DNA of 10,902 nt from Coriobacteriaceae bacterium. Lineage in GTDB: Bacteria > Actinomycetota > Coriobacteriia > Coriobacteriales > Eggerthellaceae. Shown one piece after another: positions 5,922 through 10,902 of the stretch (positions within the stretch are counted from its first letter, which is position 1; each line of letters opens with the position of its first letter). The DNA is taken from assembly GCA_015062635.1 (NCBI GenBank), contig SUUF01000066.1, positions 1 through 10,902 of the forward strand. The letters are read 5' to 3'. Under the pieces are notes generated by a model. That model ran no database searches. It saw only the letters and a program-made list of their open reading frames with translations, and was not told the origin of the DNA. A program made the position numbers and the translations under genes.

Positions 5922-5942
5922 AATCGCGCGCAGGTCGCGATT
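5922..5942. promoter_or_regulatory. Operator-like inverted repeat upstream of the glycine riboswitch promoter
   Basis: AATCGCG (5922-5928) and CGCGATT (5936-5942) are perfect inverted complements with a 7-base spacer, ending five bases before the -35 hexamer of the symporter promoter. The position suits an activator or a repressor. A second perfect palindrome, CGGGCC/GGCCCG with a three-base loop (5886-5900), lies just upstream and has no T-run on either strand, so it is not an obvious terminator. Confidence 0.35.
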
Positions 5943-5947
5943 GGCTC

Positions 5948-5976
5948 TTGCATTTTCCCGCCAATGTACCGATAAT
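5948..5976 (+). promoter_or_regulatory. Sigma-70-type promoter of the riboswitch-symporter transcript
   Basis: TTGCAT (5948-5953) and GATAAT (5971-5976) are separated by exactly 17 bases. This places transcription start near 5983, about 25-50 bases before the riboswitch core. It is the best promoter match in the window and is correctly placed for the only structured RNA. Confidence 0.65.
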
Positions 5977-6007
5977 CCCAGGTTGCGTTCCGTTGAAACC
6001 GTTGGAA

Positions 6008-6125
6008 TCGGAAGAGACCGGCGGCGGAGGAACCTCTGGAGAATCTCTTGGATGAGATGCCGAAGGGGCAAGGCGATGCGGGCCATCCGCGCGACCGAAA
6101 CTCTCAGGCACCAGGACAGAGGAAC
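6008..6125 (+). promoter_or_regulatory. Glycine riboswitch (gcvT-type aptamer)
   Basis: The aptamer is recognised by its conserved core: CCGAAGGGGCAAGGC (6060-6074) and CCGAAACTCTCAGGCACCAG (6095-6114), closed by P1 pairing of CCTCTG (6033-6038) with CAGAGG (6117-6122). The hairpin ATCTC/GAGAT (6043-6047 with 6054-6058) forms an internal helix, and a further GC-rich hairpin lies at about 6073-6092. Only one complete aptamer is visible. The GGAAGAGACC just upstream (6010-6019) looks like the opening of another, but no second core follows or precedes it, so this is a singlet or a pair with a degenerate partner. Glycine binding in this class is established. Whether it turns the downstream symporter on or off cannot be read directly. 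Confidence 0.93.
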
Positions 6126-6213
6126 ACGCAAGCGCCTGCCCGGCGCACGCTTCTGCGCCGCATCCGCGAGATTCCCCGGCATACCGGTTTACCCTGAGGG
6201 AAAGGTTGTCTCG
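6126..6213 (+). promoter_or_regulatory. Expression platform between glycine aptamer and symporter start
   Basis: A perfect 7-bp hairpin, CGGCGCA (6141-6147) with TGCGCCG (6154-6160), follows the aptamer but no T-run comes after it, so it is not an intrinsic terminator. TTCCC (6172-6176) can pair with GGGAA (6198-6202), overlapping the ribosome binding region AGGGAAAGG (6197-6205) eight bases before the ATG. Control at translation, or by Rho, therefore looks more likely than intrinsic termination. This is inference from pairing by eye. Confidence 0.4.
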
Positions 6214-7701
6214 ATGGATGCTCTCTACGACGTCGTCGTAACCATCAACAGCTACTTGTCGAATTACGTGCTGCTGTTCCTGCTCGTCGGAACCGGCCTG
6301 TTCTTCACCATCCGCACGCGCGGCGTGCAATTCCGCTGCTTCGCCGAGGGCTTCCGCCGCATGTTCGGCGGTTTCAGCCTGAAGGGCGGCAAGCAGGCAG
6401 GCGGCATCAGCTCGTTCCAGGCGCTTGCCACCGCCGTCGCCGCCCAGGTGGGCACCGGCAACATCGTCGGCGCATGCGGCGCCATCCTGCTCGGCGGCCC
6501 CGGGGCCATCTTCTGGATGTGGATCATCGCGCTTCTGGGCATGGCCACCAACTACGCCGAAGCCGTGCTCGCGCAGGAGACGCGCGAGGTCGATGGCGAG
6601 GGCAACGTCCACGGCGGCCCGGTGTACTACATCCGCCGCGCCTTCACCGGCACTGGCGGCAAGTTCCTCGCCGGCTTCTTCGCCGTGGCCATCATCCTGG
6701 CGCTCGGCTTCATGGGCTGCATGGTGCAGTCGAACTCCATCGCCTCGACGATGAACACCGCCTTCGGCATCCCCACGTGGATCATGGGCGTCATCATCGT
6801 CGCGCTCGGCGGCTTCGTGTTCATCGGCGGCGTGTCGCGCATCGCGAGCGTCACCGAGAAGGTCGTGCCCATCATGGCCATCATCTACATCCTCGGCGGC
6901 ATCGCCGTCCTCATCGCCAACTGGCAAAACGTCGGCCCGGCCATCGCCCTCATCTTCCAGTGCGCCTTCAACCCGGCCGCCGAGGTGGGCGGCATGACGT
7001 TCGGCATCATCGCCGCCATCACGCAGGGCGCGAAGCGCGGCCTGTTCAGCAACGAGGCTGGCATGGGCTCCACCCCGCATGCGCACGCGCTGGCCAACGT
7101 CGCCGAACCGCACGACCAGGGCGTCGTCGCCATGATCGGCGTGTTCATCGACACGATCGTCGTCGTCACCGTTACGGCGCTCGTCGTCATCAGCGTGCTG
7201 TTCGTGGGCGATGGCGCCATCGCCCAGGGCTATGCGGCCGCCGTGGATGGCGGCATCGACAAGACGAACATGGCGCAGATCGCCTTCGGCAGCCTGCTCG
7301 GCGAATTCGGCGGCAACGCCTTCGTGGCCATCTGCCTGCTGATGTTCGCATTCTCGACCATCATCTCGTGGAACCTGTTCGCCCGTTTGAACGTGGAGTA
7401 CCTGTTCGGGAAGAAGGGCGTGCTCGGCTTCACCATCATCGCGCTCGTGTTCATCTTCCTGGGCTCCATCCTCTCGAACGACCTGGTGTGGGAGCTCGCC
7501 GACATGTTCAACCAGCTGATGGTGCTGCCGAACGCCATCGCGCTCATCGCGCTTTCCGGCTTCGTCGCGAAGACCGCCAAGGCCCATAACGGCAAGCGCA
7601 AGTCGCCCGAGGAACTCGAGATCGAGGCCAACATCATCGCCGCGAAATCGGCCGCGGCCGTGCAGGAGGCCGAGGTCCGCGAGGTTTCCGGCATCAAGTA
7701 A
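6214..7701 (+). CDS. agcS: AGCS-family sodium:alanine/glycine symporter
   Basis: A 495-residue integral membrane protein importing alanine or glycine with Na+ (alanine or glycine:cation symporter family). It has the family signature GGPGAIFWMWIIALLG (94-109), the Na+-site-like QVGTGNIVGA (78-87), EAVLAQETRE, GGPVYYI (134-140) and KRGLFSNEAGMGSTPHAHA (274-292). About eleven hydrophobic segments are visible, and length is normal. The charged C-terminal tail (455-495) is cytosolic. Where many relatives have a WxYYGE motif before EYLFG, this one reads WNLFARLNVEYLFG (386-399), a variation worth noting. The ATG at 6214 follows AGGGAAAGG; earlier in-frame codons fall within the riboswitch and are excluded. 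A glycine riboswitch in the leader argues that glycine is a main substrate. It is a single-gene transcript closed by the terminator at 7722-7755. Confidence 0.93.
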   Translation: MDALYDVVVTINSYLSNYVLLFLLVGTGLFFTIRTRGVQFRCFAEGFRRMFGGFSLKGGKQAGGISSFQALATAVAAQVGTGNIVGACGAILLGGPGAIFWMWIIALLGMATNYAEAVLAQETREVDGEGNVHGGPVYYIRRAFTGTGGKFLAGFFAVAIILALGFMGCMVQSNSIASTMNTAFGIPTWIMGVIIVALGGFVFIGGVSRIASVTEKVVPIMAIIYILGGIAVLIANWQNVGPAIALIFQCAFNPAAEVGGMTFGIIAAITQGAKRGLFSNEAGMGSTPHAHALANVAEPHDQGVVAMIGVFIDTIVVVTVTALVVISVLFVGDGAIAQGYAAAVDGGIDKTNMAQIAFGSLLGEFGGNAFVAICLLMFAFSTIISWNLFARLNVEYLFGKKGVLGFTIIALVFIFLGSILSNDLVWELADMFNQLMVLPNAIALIALSGFVAKTAKAHNGKRKSPEELEIEANIIAAKSAAAVQEAEVREVSGIK

Positions 7702-7721
7702 CGCATCGCCCAACTGGCATG

Positions 7722-7755
7722 AAAACGGCCCGCCACCCGGCGGGTCGTTTCGTTT
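7722..7755 (+). terminator. Intrinsic terminator of the symporter gene
   Basis: The arms 7724-7734 (AACGGCCCGCC) and 7739-7749 (GGCGGGTCGTT) form an 11-bp stem with one G-T pair and a four-base loop, 22 bases after the stop codon. The T-rich tail (TCGTTTCGTTTA) overlaps the end of the stem. The stem is also preceded by AAAA, so it may work in the minus direction too, although no minus-strand gene ends here. Confidence 0.75.
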
Positions 7756-7796
7756 ACGTCCTAGCGCGCGCTGACCGCATCGCCCTTTCCGGGTGT

Positions 7797-7866
7797 GTCC
7801 CCGGTCGCCACATGTATGTCCCCGGTCGCCACATGTATGTCCCCGGTCGCCACATGTATGTCCCCG
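7797..7866 (+). repeat. Three perfect 21-bp direct repeats plus a partial fourth
   Basis: Identical 21-base units at 7797-7817, 7818-7838 and 7839-7859, each built of GTCCCCGGTCGCC followed by ACATGTAT, and a fourth partial unit GTCCCCG at 7860-7866. Each holds the palindrome ACATGT. The array is framed by an 8-bp inverted repeat, GTGTGTCC (7793-7800) and GGACACAC (7869-7876). The period equals two turns of B-DNA, so each unit presents the same face of the helix, and the array ends where a candidate -35 element begins. The repeat is also an open 7-codon period in frame with the acetyltransferase gene, but the strong start site downstream argues against translation. Iterated protein-binding sites or a variable-number repeat are both possible. 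Confidence 0.85.
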
Positions 7867-7867
7867 A

Positions 7868-7898
7868 CGGACACACGCGGCGGGCAACGCGCTACCAT
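7868..7898 (+). promoter_or_regulatory. Candidate promoter of the sugar O-acetyltransferase gene
   Basis: CGGACA (7868-7873) and TACCAT (7893-7898), 19 bases apart, each match the sigma-70 hexamers at four positions. They lie directly after the 21-bp repeats and about 45 bases before the start codon. The match is weak; the position is the main argument. Confidence 0.3.
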
Positions 7899-7940
7899 GG
7901 GGAAACCGGACGGCAGCTGGCGCACGAAACGGAGGAGCAC

Positions 7941-8561
7941 ATGGACCACGTGAAACGGATGCTCGAGGGCCTTCCCTACCTTCCCGCTGATGAAACGCTC
8001 ACGGCGCAGCGGGAAGCCTGTGCGCGCAAGCTCTTCGCCTTCAACCACCTGCCGCCCGAGCGATGGGGCGAGCGGCCCGCCCTGTTGCGGGGCATCTTGG
8101 GACACGTGGGGGCGAACCCCGAGGTGAACGCCCCGCTCCTGTGCGACTACGGCTACAACATCCACGTGGGCGACGATTTCTACGCGAACTACAACCTGGT
8201 GGTCCTGGATGCGGCGCCGGTACGCATCGGAGACCACTGCTTCATCGCGCCGAACGTGGCCATCTACACGGCGGGCCACCCCTTGCACGCCGACCCGCGC
8301 AACCGGGGGTATGAATACGCGTTGCCCGTGACCATCGGGCACAACGTCTGGATCGGCGGCAACAGCGTCATCCTCCCCGGCGTTTCCATCGGCGACAACG
8401 CGGTTATCGGGGCCGGCAGCATCGTGAACCGCGACGTGCCGGCAAACACGCTGGCCGTGGGCAACCCCTGCCGCCCCATCCGGCACATCACCGAAGACGA
8501 CCGGTGCCTGTACCGCACCGGCCATGCCTTCGATTTCCCCTTTAGCGCAGCAACCCCGTAG
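7941..8561 (+). CDS. maa: Maltose/galactoside-type sugar O-acetyltransferase
   Basis: A 206-residue cytosolic enzyme of the LacA/Maa group that transfers acetyl from acetyl-CoA to a hydroxyl of a sugar. Residues 1-60 are the Mac-type helical N-terminal domain (MLEGLPYLPADETL, then RKLFAFNHLPPE). Residues 72-175 form a left-handed beta-helix of hexapeptide repeats (VRIGDHC, VTIGHNVWIGG, GVSIGDNAVIGAGS). The catalytic histidine is in YTAGHPLHADPR (His113), and NPCRPIR near 175-181 is the usual acetyl-CoA-site end. Length is typical. The ATG at 7941 follows GGAGGAG closely; the frame is open upstream through the 21-bp repeats but that extension has no family match. Its last 20 bases overlap the 3' end of the convergent ferredoxin gene. 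The acceptor sugar is unknown; such enzymes usually detoxify or mark non-metabolised sugars. Confidence 0.92.
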   Translation: MDHVKRMLEGLPYLPADETLTAQREACARKLFAFNHLPPERWGERPALLRGILGHVGANPEVNAPLLCDYGYNIHVGDDFYANYNLVVLDAAPVRIGDHCFIAPNVAIYTAGHPLHADPRNRGYEYALPVTIGHNVWIGGNSVILPGVSIGDNAVIGAGSIVNRDVPANTLAVGNPCRPIRHITEDDRCLYRTGHAFDFPFSAATP

Positions 8562-9780
8562 GCACGGCGGGCGCGTGCTCGCGGCGGTCGTCGATACGGC
8601 CCTCGGCCAGGTAGTACTCGTTCAGGTTCGCACGCATGGGCATCGTCTGCCGAATCCTGACGGCATCGTTTTCACACGCGAGCTTGCAGAAGCCGCAACC
8701 CACGCATTTATCCTGGTCGATAACGCACTTGCCATCTTCGCGGTACTCGATGCAATGCTGCGGGCACTTCGATGCGCACGCCCCGCATCCCACGCACGCG
8801 TCATGGTTCACCGTGGCGGTCCACCCCACCGGCGCACAGCGCATCGAGATGTCCTTCGTGGAGTTCTTCAGCACCTTCATGGCGAGGCAGCAGCACTCGC
8901 AGCAGAAGCAGAACATGCGATACTCGTGCATCTCATCGTTTTTCATGTTCCAGATATACTGCTCGCCTTCAACGAAATCGGCCGCACCCATCAGGCCCAT
9001 CTCGGCCGCCTTCAGTACGTGCTCGATCGCCTCGTCGACCGTCGCCTCGTGGGCGTTTCCCGCCTCGATGGCATGCACGGCGTTCGCATTCAGGAAGATG
9101 CACCCGAAATCGTGCGGGTGGTCTTTGCAGTCGAAGTTCTTGCGGCAGATGCAGTAGTCCATGATGGCGATGTGGTGCGCCTCTTTCAGCTCCTGCACGA
9201 TGAGGTCGACCGGCATCACCACGTTGTGGTGCCCTTCCGCCACATCCACGTTCAACGGCAGCACCGACACATGCGTGTAGCCGCTGTCTTCGAAACCCAA
9301 GAATTCACTGGTGAAACGCCGCATCGGCGACCCGATGGGCTCCCCCATGTTTTCCGTGAGCGCCGCGAAGGCCTCGCCGCCGCCGTCGCTGCCGGTAATC
9401 ATCGCGCTCGTCTTCTCGACGATCTTGTTCTTCACGCCCAAGCCGTTCGCATGGTTCTTACGCATCGGACGCTGCGGCTTCTCGCGAATCTTCAAGCGGT
9501 TCTCATCGAGGAACAGCACGTCGCCCGTCGGGGTGATGTTGCCGCCGTCGCGCACGTCGAGCGATTCGATGACCTCGGGGCTCACGCCTTCCCGCTCCAG
9601 GCGCACACGGTCGATTCCCCGCGGGGTATACGGCGCGGTGACGTTTCCCGGCGTGGTGAAGATATAGGCCCGCGCCGAGTAGACGAAATAGCCGAGCGCT
9701 GCCGCCGCCCCCGCACCCGCCGCAAGCCCGACCTTGCGCGCGATTCCGCGTTTGCCCTGCTTGACCATCAGTGCCCCCAT
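8542..9780 (-). CDS. Membrane-anchored 4Fe-4S protein with extra cysteine clusters
   Basis: A 412-residue protein with a basic start and one hydrophobic helix (about 16-38) that anchors or exports it. The C-terminal part holds a 2x[4Fe-4S] ferredoxin domain: CVGCGACASKCP (cysteines 329, 332, 335, 339) and CVGCGFCKLAC (359, 362, 365, 369). Ahead of it are two unusual clusters: CICRKNFDC plus a later GC (cysteines 210, 212, 218, 227) and FCFCCECCC (six cysteines in 291-298), which could carry another Fe-S or metal centre. Residues 60-205 are a conserved-looking region that I cannot assign. Similar polyferredoxin-like proteins occur in strict anaerobes. ATG 9780 lacks a good ribosome binding site; ATG 9768 is an alternative. 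It is divergent from a TetR regulator, with a palindrome between them. Probable role: electron transfer to or from a membrane or lipid-linked redox process. The exact reaction is unknown. Confidence 0.8.
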   Translation of the reverse strand: MGALMVKQGKRGIARKVGLAAGAGAAAALGYFVYSARAYIFTTPGNVTAPYTPRGIDRVRLEREGVSPEVIESLDVRDGGNITPTGDVLFLDENRLKIREKPQRPMRKNHANGLGVKNKIVEKTSAMITGSDGGGEAFAALTENMGEPIGSPMRRFTSEFLGFEDSGYTHVSVLPLNVDVAEGHHNVVMPVDLIVQELKEAHHIAIMDYCICRKNFDCKDHPHDFGCIFLNANAVHAIEAGNAHEATVDEAIEHVLKAAEMGLMGAADFVEGEQYIWNMKNDEMHEYRMFCFCCECCCLAMKVLKNSTKDISMRCAPVGWTATVNHDACVGCGACASKCPQHCIEYREDGKCVIDQDKCVGCGFCKLACENDAVRIRQTMPMRANLNEYYLAEGRIDDRREHAPAVPTGLLR

Positions 9781-9795
9781 CTCTTCGGGATATTT

Positions 9796-9821
9796 GATAC
9801 ACGTATTTTAATACATGTATC
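9796..9821. promoter_or_regulatory. 26-bp palindrome, probable TetR-family operator
   Basis: The half-sites GATACACGTATT (9796-9807) and AATACATGTATC (9810-9821) are inverted complements at 11 of 12 positions around a central TT. The site lies 15 bases before the ferredoxin gene start and overlaps TAAAAT (9810-9805 on the minus strand), its likely -10. It is in the divergent intergenic region of a TetR regulator, the usual place for its own operator. A further 7-bp inverted repeat, CTCTACC (9821-9827) with GGTAGAG (9846-9852), begins at its edge and extends towards the regulator. Confidence 0.7.
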
Positions 9822-9895
9822 TCTACCTATTTCACCCATCAATCTGGTAGAGTCGTGGGGAAACCGGTTCCCGAACCCGAACCCAAGGAGGCGCA

Positions 9896-10582
9896 ATGCC
9901 ACGACCGCGCAACGAAGAGCTGCATCGCCGCGTGACCGCAACGGCGTTCGACCAGCTCCTGACACGGGGAATCGCGGCAACGTCCTATGCTTCGGTCGCA
10001 AGCGCCTGCGGCACCACCCGCGCGGTGGTGCAAGACTATTACCCCCGCAAGAACGACATGCTGGGCGCCCTGTCGAAAGCCCTGAACGACATCGCGATGC
10101 AGGTGACGCTTGCCGCATACGAAACGCTCGATATCTCCGATGAGCAGGCAAAAAAGGTGGGGCACTTGTTCCTGTCGGGCTCGGCGTATTTCGAGTACAT
10201 GCAGCGCGCGGCGAGCCGCCGCGATTTCCTGCGCGAGCTGCTGCGCGACCGCGACCAAACCGAGTCGCTCATCTCGAGCGTCATGTACCGTTCATTCGAC
10301 GAGATTGGGCGGCTCGATGTGGTGGACGACCCCGCCTATCGCAACGACCTCATCATGAGCATCGGCGGATTCTACGAGCTGTTCTACGACCACCTGAAAC
10401 GCGGGGTGCATTTCGACCCCACGCTCTATTTCGGCCAGATGACGCGCGTGTGGATGCACGCGGCCGGATTCTCACGGGAGCAGACGGCCGAGGTCTTGCG
10501 CGCATGCGAAGCCGCCTTGGAAGACATCAACGCCCTGGCCGCACGCATGGAACGCGCCGTCGACGACCTGCTCGCCCGCTAG
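9896..10582 (+). CDS. TetR/AcrR-family transcriptional regulator
   Basis: A 228-residue DNA-binding regulator. Residues about 8-55 form the TetR-type helix-turn-helix domain: ATAFDQLLTRGIAATSYASV, then ASACGTTRAVVQDYYPRKNDML, where the recognition helix is followed by the family's usual YYPRKxDML-like ending (F/YY..K..L). The remaining 170 residues are an all-helical ligand and dimerisation domain specific to this member, so the inducer cannot be guessed. The ATG at 9896 follows AAGGAGG by five bases. It is divergent from the 4Fe-4S protein gene across 115 bases that include a 26-bp palindrome, so autoregulation and control of the ferredoxin gene are the natural reading. Family length is typical. 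It does not obviously belong with modD downstream, which has its own candidate promoter. Confidence 0.9.
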   Translation: MPRPRNEELHRRVTATAFDQLLTRGIAATSYASVASACGTTRAVVQDYYPRKNDMLGALSKALNDIAMQVTLAAYETLDISDEQAKKVGHLFLSGSAYFEYMQRAASRRDFLRELLRDRDQTESLISSVMYRSFDEIGRLDVVDDPAYRNDLIMSIGGFYELFYDHLKRGVHFDPTLYFGQMTRVWMHAAGFSREQTAEVLRACEAALEDINALAARMERAVDDLLAR

Positions 10583-10592
10583 CGCCTGCTAG

Positions 10593-10641
10593 TGCATGTC
10601 GGCAAAACGCGCTTGAATTTGCGCACGACAATGCATAGATT
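10593..10641 (+). promoter_or_regulatory. Hairpin overlapping a candidate modD promoter
   Basis: TGCATGTCG (10593-10601) and CGACAATGCA (10626-10635) pair over nine bases with one bulge, enclosing CGCGC/GCGC-type sequence. No T-run follows, so it is a poor terminator for the regulator gene. TTGAAT (10613-10618) in its loop and TAGATT (10636-10641) just after it are exactly 17 bases apart and fit a sigma-70 promoter for modD. As DNA, the dyad could be an operator covering that promoter. Confidence 0.4.
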
Positions 10642-10669
10642 ATCCTGAAACAAACATAAAGGAGCAGGC

Positions 10670-10902
10670 ATGGGCATCGTTCGTTTCCCGCAAAACCGCA
10701 TCGACTACTTCATCGCCGAGGATATCCCCTACCTCGACCTCACCGGCCATGCACTGGGCATCGGCGCGCAACCGGGACGCATGGAGTACTTCACCCGGCA
10801 GGACTGCGTGCTTGCCGGAGCAGCCGTCGTGAGCCGCATGGCCGAAACCCTCGGCTGCCGCGTCGTGTTCGCCGCCGATGACGGCGCGCGCCTCGAAGCC
10901 GA
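10670..10902 (+). CDS. modD: ModD-like pyrophosphorylase, 5' part only (runs off the window)
   Basis: The first 77 codons of a gene cut by the window edge. The product resembles ModD, a relative of nicotinate-nucleotide pyrophosphorylase (quinolinate phosphoribosyltransferase) often found with molybdate transport genes; its reaction is not established. Diagnostic are AEDIPYLDLTGHALGIG (16-32), PGRMEYFTRQD (35-45) and AGAAVVSRMAETLG (49-62), matching the N-terminal domain of that family in order and spacing. The ATG at 10670 follows AAAGGAG by six bases. Molybdate transport genes would be expected just beyond the right edge, which fits organisms rich in molybdenum enzymes. The alternative is a true NadC, but the ALGIG-PGRM pattern favours ModD. 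Confidence 0.78.
   Translation, partial: MGIVRFPQNRIDYFIAEDIPYLDLTGHALGIGAQPGRMEYFTRQDCVLAGAAVVSRMAETLGCRVVFAADDGARLEA

Noticed and set aside
6141..6160. Intrinsic terminator in the riboswitch expression platform
   Set aside because: The 7-bp stem is perfect, but CATCCGCG follows it instead of a T-run.
5629..7887. Long open frame on the - strand (752 codons)
   Set aside because: It is antisense to the symporter, reads through the riboswitch and terminator, and gives low-complexity His/Asp/Ala-rich sequence with no family resemblance.
7719..7940. N-terminal extension of the acetyltransferase through the 21-bp repeats (VPGRHMY heptads)
   Set aside because: The frame is open, but the extension has no family match and a strong GGAGGAG precedes the ATG at 7941, where homologues begin.

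Overview
The window looks like chromosomal DNA from a high-GC anaerobic actinobacterium, most likely of the class Coriobacteriia (Eggerthellaceae: Eggerthella, Gordonibacter, Adlercreutzia or Slackia type). This rests on strongly GC-biased third codon positions, AAGGAGG-type ribosome binding sites, and gene content: an AGCS symporter behind a glycine riboswitch, a TetR-controlled polyferredoxin-like protein, and modD. The genus is inference; no rRNA or other marker gene is present.

Layout. (1) 151-708 (+): thpR, a 2H-family RNA 2',3'-cyclic phosphodiesterase. It overlaps tail to tail by 8 bp with the next cluster. (2) 4230 down to 701 (-): five same-strand genes. These are a short HlyD-like, NHLM-secretion-type single-pass membrane protein, two tandem paralogous STAS (anti-sigma-factor antagonist) proteins, and two paralogous CmpB-type multi-pass membrane proteins. 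The first CmpB protein carries an extra Ala/Arg-rich helical head and four extra membrane helices. I do not recognise this combination as a described system, and it is the best candidate here for something new. (3) 4231-4558: a gene-free stretch holding the likely promoter of that cluster and an array of five imperfect 37-nt tandem repeats, whose last unit runs into the 3' end of the next gene. (4) 5810 down to 4559 (-): a YbjQ/UPF0145 protein followed by a diacylglycerol-kinase-family gene broken by a one-base frameshift at a run of five G.

(5) 5811-7755 (+): a 403-base intergenic region with a good sigma-70-type promoter (TTGCAT-17-GATAAT) and a clear glycine riboswitch. These precede an AGCS sodium:alanine/glycine symporter that ends in a strong intrinsic terminator. 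(6) 7797-8561 (+): three perfect 21-bp direct repeats just upstream of a possible promoter, then a maltose/galactoside-type sugar O-acetyltransferase. This gene overlaps the next one tail to tail by 20 bp. (7) 9780 down to 8542 (-): a membrane-anchored protein with two 4Fe-4S motifs and two more unusual cysteine clusters. It is divergent from a TetR-family regulator (9896-10582, +), and a near-perfect 26-bp palindrome between them is the probable operator. (8) 10670-10902 (+): the start of modD, cut by the window edge, with a candidate promoter embedded in a hairpin.

Functional reading. The riboswitch and symporter form a self-contained glycine-responsive uptake unit. The TetR/ferredoxin pair looks like an inducible redox module. 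The STAS proteins imply a partner-switching circuit (kinase and phosphatase not in this window) tied, by inference, to a membrane complex made of the CmpB and HlyD-like proteins. No rRNA, tRNA, CRISPR array, transposase or phage gene was seen.
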